64,000 nt of DNA from Hymenobacter sp. YC55 (GTDB lineage: Bacteria > Bacteroidota > Bacteroidia > Cytophagales > Hymenobacteraceae): positions 38,687-102,686 of the forward strand of contig NZ_JARNTX010000012.1 in assembly GCF_029433095.1 (NCBI RefSeq), in the 5' to 3' direction. A program made the translations under genes and the position numbers. A model generated the notes under the pieces. That model was not told where the DNA came from and made no database searches. It saw only the letters and a program-made list of their open reading frames with translations. How positions within the stretch are numbered: position 1 is the first letter of the stretch; each line of letters begins with the position of its first letter. Below, in pieces: positions 9,525 through 24,037 of this stretch.

Positions 9525-9895
9525 GAACAGAGGTTCGTTTGGTAACGGGCGTAAGCTAAAGAGAAATCTGCACCGCCGGCACTGAATAAGGCCGTATCCC
9601 GCTGCTGACCTTGTCTGAGCAGTACTTGACATCAGCTATAGACACCTGTCCCTCTTGCCTTTATGTAGCAGCTTCACCGGCATGGCACCAGTGAAGTTGC
9701 AATGGAAACCCATACTGCTCTGCCCTGATATCCGACAAAGTTTAGGCTCGGGCATGCTTGACACACGGTTATAAGTGCCAGTAGAGTCAGTGTTTACTTG
9801 TAGTACAGGCGTTTCTGGGCTTTTGAAGAGAGGCACTGTCTTGAATCAGTTCAAGCCCTACCTTTAGCGTTCTTACCACTGGTTGTTCTTGTCTT
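9525..9895. other. divergent non-coding region upstream of cobQ
   Basis: 371 bases between the DUF1349 gene (minus) and cobQ (plus). It holds a small hairpin at 9672-9696 (arms of nine bases, one wobble pair) and a possible Bacteroidota -7 box TACCTTTA at 9859-9866. No B12 box or other riboswitch landmark was found here, although cobQ is a cobalamin gene. Confidence 0.4.
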
Positions 9896-11368
9896 ATGCT
9901 TCGTCCCATCATGTTTGTCGGCACCGCTTCCGACGTGGGCAAAAGCGTTATCACAGCCGGGTTTTGTCGAATTTTCCGGCAAGACGGCTACCGGCCAGCC
10001 CCGTTCAAGGCTCAGAACATGTCGTTGAACAGCTATGCCACGCCCGAAGGCTTGGAAATCGGGCGGGCGCAGGCCATGCAAGCGGAAGCCGCCGGCGTGC
10101 CCTGCCACGTCGATATGAACCCGGTGCTGCTCAAGCCCACCTCCGACCAAGCCTCACAAGTGGTGCTCAACGGCCAGCCCATCGGCACGCAGTCGGCCTA
10201 TGAGTACTTCCGCGAAAATGACCGACACGAGCTGTTTGTGGCCGCAACTCAAGCTTTCGACCGGCTGGCCGCGCGCTTTTCGCCGGTGGTGCTGGAAGGT
10301 GCAGGCAGCATTTCGGAGCTGAATTTGAAGCGGCGTGACATCACCAACTTACGCATGGCTCGCCACGCTGGTGCCGCTACCTACCTGATTGCTGACATTG
10401 ACCGAGGCGGCGTATTCGGCAGTGTGTACGGCACGCTGGCCCTGTTGGAACCCGAGGAAAAAGCCTGCATCAAAGGCATTCTGATCAACAAGTTCCGGGG
10501 TGATGCCCGGCTGTTTGCCGACGGCCGCCAGCAGCTGGAAGCCCTGACGGGGGTGCCCGTGGTGGGCGTGCTGCCCTACTTCCGCGACATTTTTCTGGAA
10601 GAAGAAGACTCGGTGGCGCTGGCTCGCAAGCAGCGTGGCACGGGGCCTGCCAGCCGCGTGCAGGTGGCTGTGGTACTGTTAGGCCGCATGTCCAACTTCA
10701 CCGACTTCGACGTACTCGGCCACGACCCGCGCGTGCACCTGTTCTACACCCACGACGCCAGCGAAATAACCGAAGCCGACATTATTATCCTGCCTGGCAG
10801 CAAGAATACCATCGACGACCTGATAACACTGAAAAACAGCGGCTTGGCCGCGGCCATCGTGCAGGCACACCGCGCCGGCAAAACCGTGGTGGGCATTTGC
10901 GGTGGTTACCAGATGCTAGGCCGCTCAGTGGAAGACCCCGCGGGCATGGAAAGCCACGTGGCCGCTACTGCCGGCCTCGGGCTGCTGCCCGTACGCACCG
11001 TATTGCAGGGCACGAAAACCACCGAACAGCGGCGCTTCGCCTTCCGCGACCAAGCCTCAGCCGACTGCCAGGGCTACGAAATTCACATGGGCACTACTAC
11101 CACTGATGGCCCTGCGCAGCCCGTGGCTACCCTCGCTAATGGTACCCCCGACGGCTATTTTGCTGGCCCAAGCTGCTGGGGCACCTACCTGCACGGCATC
11201 CTCGACAACCCCGTCGTGGTAGACCAGTTGTTAGCGCCCTACGCAAAAGCAGTGACGAGTGCGCCGTTTGATTTTGCGGCTTTCAAAGACGAGCAGTTCA
11301 ACCGCTTGGCGGCTCTTATCCGCGAGAACGTAGATATGCCGCAGATTTACGCCGCACTGCAACCTTGA
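9896..11368 (+). CDS. cobQ: cobyric acid synthase
   Basis: A 490-residue glutamine-dependent amidotransferase that amidates four carboxyl groups (b, d, e, g) of adenosylcobyrinic acid a,c-diamide to give cobyric acid. The N-terminal ATP-binding domain shows GTASDVGKS (9-17) and the family stretch AQNMSLNSY. The C-terminal glutaminase domain carries the nucleophile Cys335 in GICGGYQMLG and His433 in YLHGILDN. Length is normal for CobQ/CbiP. It leads a three-gene plus-strand run with the cobC-like gene (19 bases later) and cbiB. The start ATG at 9896 follows a gap with no visible riboswitch, unlike the btu operon. Confidence 0.95.
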   Translation: MLRPIMFVGTASDVGKSVITAGFCRIFRQDGYRPAPFKAQNMSLNSYATPEGLEIGRAQAMQAEAAGVPCHVDMNPVLLKPTSDQASQVVLNGQPIGTQSAYEYFRENDRHELFVAATQAFDRLAARFSPVVLEGAGSISELNLKRRDITNLRMARHAGAATYLIADIDRGGVFGSVYGTLALLEPEEKACIKGILINKFRGDARLFADGRQQLEALTGVPVVGVLPYFRDIFLEEEDSVALARKQRGTGPASRVQVAVVLLGRMSNFTDFDVLGHDPRVHLFYTHDASEITEADIIILPGSKNTIDDLITLKNSGLAAAIVQAHRAGKTVVGICGGYQMLGRSVEDPAGMESHVAATAGLGLLPVRTVLQGTKTTEQRRFAFRDQASADCQGYEIHMGTTTTDGPAQPVATLANGTPDGYFAGPSCWGTYLHGILDNPVVVDQLLAPYAKAVTSAPFDFAAFKDEQFNRLAALIRENVDMPQIYAALQP

Positions 11369-11387
11369 TGTACTTTACCTCTGTTTT

Positions 11388-12419
11388 ATGCTGCACGGCC
11401 ACGGCGACGACGGCTACCGCCACTCCTCCCCTATCGTAGCCGATTTTAGTACCAACGTATGGTACGGGGGTGAGCCGGCCGGCTTGAAAGACTATGTGTT
11501 CAGCCAGTGGGCCAACGTGAACCGCTACCCCGAGGTGCTAGCCGAAAGCCTGTCGGACCAGATAGCCGCTCACCACGGCGTGTCGCCGGCGCAGGTGCTG
11601 GTAAGCAGCGGCACCACGGAGAGCATTTACTTGGTAGCACAAACCTGGGCTGGGCAGCGCAGCACGGTGCTTACCCCCGCCTTTGCCGAGTACGAAGACG
11701 CTTGCCGCCTGCACCGCCACCAGTTACACTTTCTGGCTTGGGAAGACTTGCAACTCGACAGTTCTATAGGTAGTGAGTTGCTGTTTGTTTGCAACCCCAA
11801 CAACCCGACGGGCAGCGTGCTGACTCCGGAGGTGCTGACTGGTTTGCTGGCCGCCAACCCACGCACCTTGTTCGTGCTCGATGAGGCTTTTATTGAATTC
11901 ACAGCCAGCATCTCGTCGGCTATTCCCTTGCTGGAGCAGTTTGATAATCTACTGATCATGCGCTCCTTGACCAAGGTCTACGCTATTCCGGGCTTGCGGC
12001 TTGGCTACGTGGTAGCGTCGGAGAAACTTGTTCACCAGCTTCGCCAGCATAAGGCACCGTGGGCAGTAAATGCTATGGCGGTAGCTGCGGGCCATTTCTT
12101 GTTCGCGAATTATGCTCGGGTGCAGCCACCCATCAGTCAGCTGCTGGCGGATAAGGCCACGCTGAGTGCTCAGCTAAGCGCAAACGCTGGGCTTGAAATC
12201 TTCCCCAGCCACACACATTACTTTCTGGGTGCCACGCGGCGCGGCACGGCCGCCGAGCTAAAGCACTGGCTTGTAACCCACCACGGGCTGCTGATTCGGG
12301 ACGCGGCCAACTTCCGGGAACTCACGCCGGCCCACTTCCGCATCGGCACGCGCAGCCCGACCGATAATCAACTCCTCGTAAACGCCCTGCAAGCATGGAC
12401 CACCCTTTCGCCCGCCTAG
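11388..12419 (+). CDS. threonine-phosphate decarboxylase-like aminotransferase-fold enzyme
   Basis: A 343-residue class I/II aminotransferase-fold PLP protein. In cobalamin synthesis this family decarboxylates L-threonine phosphate to the aminopropanol phosphate used for the nucleotide loop. The PLP lysine is Lys196 in SLTKVYAIPG; FVCNPNNPTG is the cofactor-contact motif. It also resembles histidinol-phosphate aminotransferase, so the name depends on its place between cobQ and cbiB, whose product uses the aminopropanol arm. The last codons overlap the start of cbiB by 25 bases, indicating translational coupling. Confidence 0.85.
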   Translation: MLHGHGDDGYRHSSPIVADFSTNVWYGGEPAGLKDYVFSQWANVNRYPEVLAESLSDQIAAHHGVSPAQVLVSSGTTESIYLVAQTWAGQRSTVLTPAFAEYEDACRLHRHQLHFLAWEDLQLDSSIGSELLFVCNPNNPTGSVLTPEVLTGLLAANPRTLFVLDEAFIEFTASISSAIPLLEQFDNLLIMRSLTKVYAIPGLRLGYVVASEKLVHQLRQHKAPWAVNAMAVAAGHFLFANYARVQPPISQLLADKATLSAQLSANAGLEIFPSHTHYFLGATRRGTAAELKHWLVTHHGLLIRDAANFRELTPAHFRIGTRSPTDNQLLVNALQAWTTLSPA

Positions 12420-13357
12420 CTGCACCCCTAACAGCGGGCTACCTGCTCGACCTGCTGCTGGCCGACCCCGAAAACTGGCCCCATCCGGTGCGTATTTACG
12501 GTACTCTCATTGCAGCCGGTGAGCGGGAGCTAAACCACGGCCCGTACCGCTTCGGCAAAGGAGCCGTGCTGGCCGGCGGCTTAGTGGGTGGCACATTCCT
12601 CCTGTTCAAGCTGCTTGATAAAGTTTGGGAGAAAGCACCACCAGCTCTGGGAATTGCTATCAACAGCGCCTGGGTGTTCTATGGGCTGGCCAACGCCGGT
12701 TTGGTGCGCGAAGGGCGGGCAGTATTCGAGGTGCTGGACCAAGAGGGCTTGGAAGCCGGCCGTCGCCAGCTGGCCCGCATCGTGGGCCGCGACACCACTC
12801 AGCTCGACGTTCAGCAAATCCGCACCGCCGTCCTCGAAAGCCTGGCCGAAAACCTCAGCGACGGGGTGGTGGCACCGCTATTTTACTACGCGCTGGCCGG
12901 TGTACCGGGCCTGATGGCGTACAAGATGGTCAACACCCTCGACTCGATGGTGGGCTACCGCAACCCACGCTACGAGCTGTTTGGCAAGTTTGCTGCCCGC
13001 CTTGATGATGTAGCTAACCTAGTGCCGGCCCGGCTCACGGCGGGGCTGTTGGCGGCATTGGGCGGGAGCAAGCGGGGCTGGCGCTTTATTCTACAGTACG
13101 GCAATCAACACAAAAGCCCTAATTCTGGCTACCCCGAAGCGGCAATGGCCGGCGTGCTTAACTGCCGCTTCGGGGGTCCCAATTACTACCACGGCCAGCT
13201 CGTGCCCAAACCATACATCGGCGATAACCCACGCTTAATAGCACCCGACGAAATCAACCGGGTGGCCCGCCTCAACCACAGCGTGTGCGCGGTAATGGTA
13301 GCCGGCATTGTCGGGGCACTATGGTGGCGCCTAAGCCAGCGCAAGCACGGTGGCTAG
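12395..13357 (+). CDS. cbiB: adenosylcobinamide-phosphate synthase
   Basis: A 320-residue integral membrane protein that attaches aminopropanol (phosphate) to cobyric acid, giving cobinamide (phosphate). Family marks include LLADPENWPHPVR near the N-terminus, ENLSDGVVAPLFYYAL in the middle and NTLDSMVGYRN further on; several hydrophobic segments are seen. The start overlaps the upstream cobC-like gene by 25 bases. Its TAG stop shares four bases (CTAG, 13354-13357) with the stop of cbiA arriving from the opposite strand, so the two converging operons end directly against each other with no room for a separate terminator. Confidence 0.93.
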   Translation: MDHPFARLAAPLTAGYLLDLLLADPENWPHPVRIYGTLIAAGERELNHGPYRFGKGAVLAGGLVGGTFLLFKLLDKVWEKAPPALGIAINSAWVFYGLANAGLVREGRAVFEVLDQEGLEAGRRQLARIVGRDTTQLDVQQIRTAVLESLAENLSDGVVAPLFYYALAGVPGLMAYKMVNTLDSMVGYRNPRYELFGKFAARLDDVANLVPARLTAGLLAALGGSKRGWRFILQYGNQHKSPNSGYPEAAMAGVLNCRFGGPNYYHGQLVPKPYIGDNPRLIAPDEINRVARLNHSVCAVMVAGIVGALWWRLSQRKHGG

Positions 13358-14688
13358 CTTTTCGCTTCGAGCAGTTGCTTGATGAATGTGGCGTCTTCGC
13401 CCCAGTACAGGTGCACGTAGGAAGCCCACACGTTGCCGTGGCGGTATACCTGAGTGGGCACCGTGACTCCTTTCGCATTGGTGACACCGATGGGGGCAGC
13501 GGTCAGGCCTTCGTCTTCCAGCCGAGAGTAATGGAATTCGTGGCCTTTAATAGTCAGATCATTCCAAGACAGGGCGCGGTATCCTAGGGTCATTCTGGCC
13601 TTTTCCATGGAGGTAGCGCCAAGCAGCGCCCCCACCATAGGGAAAGATTGACCCTGAGCAGTGGTAATGGCCCTACCTAGGTACATGAGGCCACCGCACT
13701 CGGCGTAAGCCACTCCGCCGCCGACGCAGTACGTCGCTATGCTTTCCCGCATGGTGGTGTTGGCGCTTAGCGCCTCGGCAAACAGCTCAGGATAGCCGCC
13801 GGGTAGGTACAGAAAATCGGTGCTGGCGGGGAGTTCTGCATCCGTCAGCGGGCTGAAGTACACCACCTCGCCAAACTCGCTTAGCACCTGCAAATTCTGG
13901 AGGTAGGTGAAGCTAAAGGCAGCATCACTGGCCACGGCGATGCGGCGGTGCCCAACGGGCATGGCCGCTAAAGCAGGTGGCGAGGCCGGAACAGATGTGC
14001 TGGTAACGGCCAGCAATTGGTTTAGGTCTACCGTTTGGGGTAGCGCATCAGCCAAGGCTTCCACAATGGCTTCGTACTGAATGTCGGTGTCAATCGACAA
14101 TCCCAAGTGGCGGGAAGGAATGGCAAAGGCCGGGTTATTGGGCAGGTAGCCGAGGGCGGTTACGCCTACATCTTCACAGGCTTCGCGCAGAAAGTGGTAG
14201 TGCGAAGCGGTGTTGACAAAGTTGAAAATGGCCCCCACCAGCTTGATGCCCGGATAGAAGTTCTTGAACCCAAACAGCAGCGGGGCCACCGAATAGGCCA
14301 TGGCTTTGGCATTCACTACCAGAATAACCGGGATATCAAGCAATTCGGCCACGGCTGCCGCGCTGCCCTGCATGCGGTCGGCCCCATCGAAAAGGCCCAT
14401 CACGCCTTCCACCACGGCCACGTCGGCGCGGGCAGTGTAGTGGGCGTAAGTAGCCTGAGCGTGCGTGGCCGATGCCATAAACAAATCCAGGTTGAGGCTG
14501 GGGCGGCCAGCGGACTGGGTGTGGTGGTGGGTATCGAGGTAGTCGGGCCCGCACTTGAAAGGCTGCACCGTGAGGCCCCGCCGGGCCAGGGCCCGCAGTA
14601 GCCCTAGCGTGAGGGTCGTTTTGCCGCTGCCGCTGCTAGGCGCCGCAATCAGAAACTGGGGCTTCACGGCCGCTGTAGATAAAGACAC
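13354..14688 (-). CDS. cbiA: cobyrinic acid a,c-diamide synthase
   Basis: A 444-residue glutamine- and ATP-dependent amidotransferase that amidates the a and c carboxyl groups of cobyrinic acid. The N-terminal P-loop is PSSGSGKTT (residues 17-25) and the C-terminal glutaminase domain has the nucleophile Cys331 in YAECGGLMYLG. It is the third gene of the minus-strand run cobN-chlID-cbiA, starting 45 bases after chlID. The presence of an aerobic-type chelatase beside it would make hydrogenobyrinic acid the natural substrate (CobB-like), but the sequence alone does not separate the CbiA and CobB uses. Confidence 0.93.
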   Translation of the reverse strand: MSLSTAAVKPQFLIAAPSSGSGKTTLTLGLLRALARRGLTVQPFKCGPDYLDTHHHTQSAGRPSLNLDLFMASATHAQATYAHYTARADVAVVEGVMGLFDGADRMQGSAAAVAELLDIPVILVVNAKAMAYSVAPLLFGFKNFYPGIKLVGAIFNFVNTASHYHFLREACEDVGVTALGYLPNNPAFAIPSRHLGLSIDTDIQYEAIVEALADALPQTVDLNQLLAVTSTSVPASPPALAAMPVGHRRIAVASDAAFSFTYLQNLQVLSEFGEVVYFSPLTDAELPASTDFLYLPGGYPELFAEALSANTTMRESIATYCVGGGVAYAECGGLMYLGRAITTAQGQSFPMVGALLGATSMEKARMTLGYRALSWNDLTIKGHEFHYSRLEDEGLTAAPIGVTNAKGVTVPTQVYRHGNVWASYVHLYWGEDATFIKQLLEAKS

Positions 14689-14733
14689 AAGAGGGGTAGT
14701 AAAAGGATTTTAACTCAGCATCAGCCCAACAGC

Positions 14734-16717
14734 TTACGAGCGGCTGCTGATCGTGAGAATGGCATTGGTTAGGGAAGTTGCCGACAGTTCATCAAGCGGC
14801 AAATACTGCGCGCCTAACGCGGTAGCTAGCTCCTTGGCTTTGCCCAGGCGGAGGTAGCTGGTATCAGTGTCGAGCACCAGGGCAGGAATATTTTGCCCCC
14901 GCAGTGACTCGGCCAGCTGCTGAGTTTGCTGCCATGCGTCGCCCCCGCCAGGCAAAGGCACGTTGGCTTTGCCGTCGCTTAGTACCACCAGCAAAGGTTG
15001 CAACTCATGGGCGTTAGCGGCCTGTTCCAGCAACTGGCTAGCTAGTTGTAGGGCGTGCGGCAAAGGAGTGCGCCCCCCCGTGGGCAACGAACGCAGGGCC
15101 TGTTCTGCTACCTCCACGCTGCGCGTGGGCGCCAGCAGCACCTGCGCTGCCACGCCCCGGAAGGCAATAACGCTGACCGTAGCACGCTGCTGATAGGCAT
15201 CCGTGAGCAAACTCAGCACGGCACCCTTCACAGCTTCCATGCGGCGGCTGGCACTCATCGAGCCCGAGGCATCGACCACAAACAGCAGCAGAATACCGGT
15301 TTTGGCGGTGCGCACTTTCTGGTGGAGGTCGTCGCGGGTAAGCTGCCAGGCTTCGGGGTCGCGGAGTACCGCCTGCCGGACCGTCGCCTCCAGTGCTAAG
15401 TCCGAGGGTGCCGGGTCAGGCACGGCGCGCACGTAGTGGCCCCGCGACGCCTGACTAGCCAGCCCCCGCAGACCCGTAACGGCGGGGGCTGTAGCGGGCT
15501 GAGGTGGCACCTCCACCCGAAGCGGGCGGGTAGCGGGCGGGGGCGCAATACCGAAGACCTGCTCCGGGGCTTCCCCTCCTGAGTCCGACGGGGAGGCATC
15601 TAACTCGGGTTGCTCAGTCGGTAGCTCAGAAGGGTCTGCAGGTGCATCCGGCGTTGTAGCGGGAGGATCTGACGGCGGGGGCGCATCGGCTGCTTGCTGC
15701 ATTAGCTCATCCAGCGCATCGGAAGGCAACGAGCTGTTTTCGAATGGCTTGCTGCGCCGCCGATGCGGCAGGGCTAGCTCGGCGGCTTGGCGGACGTCCT
15801 CGGCGGTTACGGTGGTGCGGCCGGCTAGAGCGGCTAGGGTCAGGGCCGTTTTGTAGAGCACAATGTCGGCCCGCAGACTGGCTACGCCGAGCTCGGTGCA
15901 CAGTTGGCTGATTAGCGTTAGCAGCCCGTCGGGCATCTGCACGGCTGGGAGCAGTTGTTGGGCGTTGGCAATTTGTTGTTGCAGGGCTTGTTGGGCGGGT
16001 TCCCACTGGGCCGCGAAGGCAGGCCCGTCCTGCTCGAAGGCGATACGCCGGCGGACCACTTCGGTGCGCTCCGGCACGTCGCGCGGGGCACTGATATCTA
16101 CCATCAACCCAAACCGATCCAGAAACTGGGGCCGCAGATTGCCTTCCTCGGGGTTCATGGTGCCAATGAGCGTAAACTGCGCCGCGTGGCTTACCGACAA
16201 ACCCTCCCGCTGCACGGTGTTGACGCCCATAGCGGCTACGTCGAGCAGTACATCCACCAAGTGGTCGGGCAACAGATTCACTTCGTCGATGTACAGCACG
16301 CCCCGGTGAGCGGCGGCCAGCAAGCCTGGTTGCAGCTTGCGCTGGCGCTCCACCAGCACCCCTTCCAGGTCCAGGCTGCCTAGTACCCGATCTTCCGTAG
16401 CGCCTAGGGGCAGGTTCACGAAAGGAGCGGGCACCAGCTGCAACGTCTCGGGGGCAGCCTGCGTGCACGCTGAGCACAAGCCCGATAGTTGATCTGGGGC
16501 ACAGTTAAACGGGCAGCCCGCCACGGTATTTAGCCAAGGCATTATGGCCGCTAGGCCGCGCACCGCTGTGCTTTTGGCCGTGCCCTTATCTCCCTGAATC
16601 AGCACCCCGCCAATGGCCGGGTTGACGGCGCATAGCAACAGGGCCTGCTTGAGGGTTTCCTGGCCTACTAAGGCGGCAAACGGGTAGTGGGAACGTTGCA
16701 AGGGGGCGTTGGTGGGG

Positions 16718-16725
<8 letters not shown>
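14734..16725 (-). CDS. ChlI-ChlD fusion, AAA+ and von Willebrand A chelatase subunit
   Basis: A 663-residue fusion of a magnesium-chelatase I-type AAA+ ATPase with a D-type von Willebrand A domain. It would power metal insertion by the large CobN subunit. The Walker A motif is GDKGTAKST (45-53), LYIDEVNLL is Walker B, an acidic proline-rich linker covers about 340-440, and the MIDAS motif DASGSMS starts at Asp485. The start at 16725 lies inside the end of cobN: the ATG overlaps its TAA region by 8 bases, so translation is coupled. Longer frames upstream are just cobN read in another frame. It replaces the separate CobS and CobT subunits of proteobacteria. Confidence 0.92.
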
Positions 16726-21013
<4,288 letters not shown>

Positions 21014-21276
21014 GCTAATGAGGTAAAAGGGCTAACACAAGAATAACTTAACCTGTTGTATTGCAGAATATTGCTTCTATAATCAACTCCTAAATGAAGT
21101 TGAATCTGGCGGTCTGGATTTGCGGAAGGTAGGTGAGCTTTGCAGCTGTTACAATCGGCAGGCAAGTATGTTTAGACGCATTGCTTTCCAAGTTGACTGC
21201 TTCAAGCAGCTTGGCGATGCCTTTTCCAGGTACTATGTAAATTTACTTTTTCAAGGATAGTGTCTTTCGTTAGTCT

Positions 21277-21909
21277 ATGCTCAATCCACTACTTTTTGAC
21301 TCGCTACTGCTCGGTATTCACCACTCTTTCGAGCCCGACCACATGGCGGCGGTTTCGGTGCTGGCCACCGAGCAGAAGCAGGGCACGGGCCGGCTTTGGC
21401 GCATCATCTGGCGCTCTTCCCATTGGGCGTTGGGGCACTCCTTTACGCTCATCCTTTTCGCCAGTCTGATTCTGCTGCTGAAATCGAGCCTGTCGTTGCA
21501 GGTGGCGGCGCAAGTTGAGTTGTGCATCGGCCCCCTGATGATCTGGCTCGGGGTGCTGGCCATCCGGCGCAACTTTCAGAAAAGCCAGCCACTTGCCGCT
21601 ACTGCGGAGCCTCGGGGTGTGCTCAGCCGCTCGTTCTGGGTGGGCATGGTGCACGGCCTAGCCGGCACTGGCGGCGCCTGCACCATTGCCTTAGCCTTGG
21701 CCGCCCGCGACGCCCGCACTGCCGTCTGGATTATCGTGCTGCAAAGCGTGGGCATCCTCGTCTCTATGACCACCTATGGCTACCTTTTTGCCGTGTCGGC
21801 CACCCGTTTTTCCAGCCGCTGGCAGCCCTCGCTCAAGTGGCTCAACTATGCCGTAGGGCTGCTTTCCATAGCCATCGGCTTGTATACGCTCAAAGAAAGC
21901 TTGACCTAA
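21277..21909 (+). CDS. NicO/UreH-type nickel-cobalt transport membrane protein
   Basis: A 210-residue polytopic membrane protein with about six hydrophobic segments. The metal-binding signature HHSFEPDHMA (residues 15-24) in the first segment, GHS in the second (about 54) and HGLAGTGG further on place it in the NicO/UreH group of nickel or cobalt transporters. It sits divergently from cobN, between corrin-ring and B12-transport genes, so cobalt is the likely substrate; nickel cannot be excluded. Whether it imports or exports is not evident from the sequence. Confidence 0.8.
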   Translation: MLNPLLFDSLLLGIHHSFEPDHMAAVSVLATEQKQGTGRLWRIIWRSSHWALGHSFTLILFASLILLLKSSLSLQVAAQVELCIGPLMIWLGVLAIRRNFQKSQPLAATAEPRGVLSRSFWVGMVHGLAGTGGACTIALALAARDARTAVWIIVLQSVGILVSMTTYGYLFAVSATRFSSRWQPSLKWLNYAVGLLSIAIGLYTLKESLT

Positions 21910-21980
21910 GCACGCTAGCTAACAATTAGATAAGAAACTTAAGTAACCTGCTCTACAACAACCCAACGGCCAATAAACTC

Positions 21981-22556
21981 ATGGCGCAGTTTCTGATTTC
22001 CGGCGGACCCGGCGCGGGCAAATCCACGTTGCTGGCAGCCTTGCAACAGCAGGGCTATGCTGGTGCGGAAGAGGCGTCGCGGGTTCTGATCCAGGAGCAA
22101 GTAGCGTTGGGAAGCGGCCTCGTGCCCTGGCAAAACCTGGCGGGCTTCGCCGAGCTTGCACTAGCCCGCATGATAACCCAGTACGAGCAGGCCCGGCAGC
22201 GTGGCGGTGTCACGTTTTTCGACCGGGGCATCCCCGACATCATTGCCTACCTGGAAGTTGGTGGCATTTCCGTAGCCCGGACCTACTACGACGCGGCCAC
22301 GCAGTACCGGTACCACCCCCAAGTACTCATGGCTCCGCCTTGGCCGTCCATCTACGTCAACGATGCCGAGCGCTGGCAAACTTTTTCCGAAGCCGTGCAG
22401 CTCTATCAAGCCCTGAGTCGGACCTACCAACGCTTAGGGTACCGGCTGGTTGAGCTGCCCCTAACCTCGGTAGCGGGCCGGGTGCGTTTTGCGCAGGATT
22501 GGCTGGCGCTAGAGGGAATGCCGGCCTCTAAATCAGGGAATTCAGGCAAAGAATAG
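21981..22556 (+). CDS. AAA-family predicted ATPase (AAA_28 type)
   Basis: A 191-residue small P-loop protein with Walker A GGPGAGKST (8-16) at the N-terminus and TFFDRGIPD as the likely Walker B region. It resembles the AAA_28 group of predicted ATPases/kinases (nucleoside-kinase-like fold), whose substrates are mostly unknown. It lies 71 bases after the NicO-type gene and just before the cobalamin riboswitch, an arrangement that hints at a link to cobalamin or metal handling, but no specific role can be assigned. Confidence 0.7.
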   Translation: MAQFLISGGPGAGKSTLLAALQQQGYAGAEEASRVLIQEQVALGSGLVPWQNLAGFAELALARMITQYEQARQRGGVTFFDRGIPDIIAYLEVGGISVARTYYDAATQYRYHPQVLMAPPWPSIYVNDAERWQTFSEAVQLYQALSRTYQRLGYRLVELPLTSVAGRVRFAQDWLALEGMPASKSGNSGKE

Positions 22557-22584
22557 GCTTTGTAGCAATTTCGCTTACCTTTGC

Positions 22585-22765
22585 CGCCAGTAAGGGTAGC
22601 TGGTCCGGAGCACTTTCGGGCTAACTTTAAAAGGGAATCCGGTGCGAATCCGGGACAGTCTCCGCTGCTGTAACCCCCACCAAAAACCGGTCGATACGTC
22701 GCGCCACTGTTCCGCCAGGGATGGGAAGGCCTTCGACCGGTGGGGGAAGTCAGAAGACCTGCCAC
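22585..22765 (+). ncRNA. cobalamin riboswitch
   Basis: A strongly matching AdoCbl-type leader. Visible landmarks in order are GGGAATCCGGTGCGAATCC (22631 on), CCGCTGCTGTAACCCCCAC, the core element GCCACTG at 22703-22709, and the B12 box AAGTCAGAAGACCTGCC at 22747-22763. The stretch CCACC...GGTGG (around 22677 and 22740) can form the closing stem of the last arm. It lies 46 bases upstream of the btuF-like start and should repress the whole run to the adenosyltransferase at 29567 when cobalamin is plentiful. Ends are approximate. Confidence 0.95.
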
Positions 22766-22810
22766 TTACTACATACAGTCACAGCTTTCGGCAGAAAGGC
22801 TCGTTGTACC

Positions 22811-24037
22811 ATGCCCCAGACCTCGCTTTCCACCGGCCGCGCCGGGGGTATTTCCTCTCTTTTTTCGTGTTGGCGCAACTTGGCGCTTTTGGGCCTGCTT
22901 TTGCTCAGTCCTGTGGCGGGTTTCAGCCAGAGCTCCACAACCAAGCCAGCTTCCAAACCCGCCGTCAAAGCAGTGGCCGCAGTGCGGGGCCGCACCAGCG
23001 TGCAGTACGCAAAGGGCTTCACGCTCAGCTACGCCGACAATTACAAGGTTCTCACCATCCTGAGCCCGTTCGAGCAGAAAACCACCGCCACGCGCTACCT
23101 GCTGTTGCCGCGGGGTACCGCCCGGCCAGCTGGCTTTGCCGAGGCGCAGGTGATAGAAACTCCCATCCGCACGCTAGTAGGCTTATCGTCGATGCACGTG
23201 GCGCTGGCTAGCTTCTTGGGGGCCGACAACGTGGTGGTAGGCTTGGGTAGCTTCAAATATGTCTCGGCCCCGAAAGTGCGCCAGCGCATAACGGAGGGCA
23301 AGGTATTGGAGGTTGGCCAAGGCAAACAAATGAACAACGAGCTACTCGTCGCTCAGCACCCCGACCTGGTGATGGTTACGGGCTGGCCGGGTGAGAGTTT
23401 GCCCCGTTTTCAGACCCTGGCCGCCGCCAACATTCCGGTTATGATCAACTCGGAATGGGTGGAAACTACGCCCCTTGGCAGGGCCGAGTGGGTGAAGGTA
23501 ATGGCCGCCTTGCTTGATAAAGAAGACCTCGTAAATCAGAAATTCGACCAGGTAGTGCGCGACTATAAGCGGCTGGCCGCCACCACCCGCACCGTAGCCA
23601 AAAAGCCTACAGTGGTAGTAGGCATGCCCTTCAAAGACGTGTGGCACGTGCCGGATGCGGACAGCTACATGGCTCAGTTCCTGCGCGATGCAGGCACCAC
23701 GTATCCCTGGGACAAAACCAAAGCTCCCAATGGCAGCCTGGCACTCTCGTTCGAGGCTGTGGCACCCGTGGCCCTTGCCGCCGACTACTGGCTGCATACG
23801 GGCTCCACCAAGTCGAAAGCAGAAGTTGCGGCGCAGGACCCCCGCTACGCTGCCTTCGCGCCGTTCAAGCGTGGGCTGGTGTACAACAACAACCGCCGCA
23901 CCAACGCCGTGGGCTCCAACGACTATTGGGAATCCGGCGCCGTACGGCCCGATCTGGTGCTAGCCGATTTAATTAAGATTTTGCACCCCGAGCTGTTGCC
24001 GACTTGGCAGCTGCGCTACTACCAGCAGCTAAAGTGA
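22811..24037 (+). CDS. btuF: BtuF-like ABC transporter substrate-binding protein
   Basis: A 408-residue periplasmic or lipoprotein-like binding protein of the iron/cobalamin family. The N-terminal hydrophobic stretch LALLGLLLLSPVAGFSQ looks like a signal peptide, and the two lobes are typical (LVGLSSMHVALASFLG, LLVAQHPDLVMVTG). The start at 22811 is chosen because upstream codons belong to the riboswitch. Immediately downstream are the permease and ATPase genes, so it forms the binding protein of a B12 importer. The cobalamin substrate is inferred from the riboswitch and the cobU and adenosyltransferase genes. Confidence 0.9.
   Translation: MPQTSLSTGRAGGISSLFSCWRNLALLGLLLLSPVAGFSQSSTTKPASKPAVKAVAAVRGRTSVQYAKGFTLSYADNYKVLTILSPFEQKTTATRYLLLPRGTARPAGFAEAQVIETPIRTLVGLSSMHVALASFLGADNVVVGLGSFKYVSAPKVRQRITEGKVLEVGQGKQMNNELLVAQHPDLVMVTGWPGESLPRFQTLAAANIPVMINSEWVETTPLGRAEWVKVMAALLDKEDLVNQKFDQVVRDYKRLAATTRTVAKKPTVVVGMPFKDVWHVPDADSYMAQFLRDAGTTYPWDKTKAPNGSLALSFEAVAPVALAADYWLHTGSTKSKAEVAAQDPRYAAFAPFKRGLVYNNNRRTNAVGSNDYWESGAVRPDLVLADLIKILHPELLPTWQLRYYQQLK

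Noticed and set aside
9636..9836. Minus-strand frame upstream of cobQ
   Set aside because: Short, low-quality composition and no family resemblance.
21014..21276. Second cobalamin riboswitch upstream of cobN
   Set aside because: No B12 box or core element could be found on either strand.
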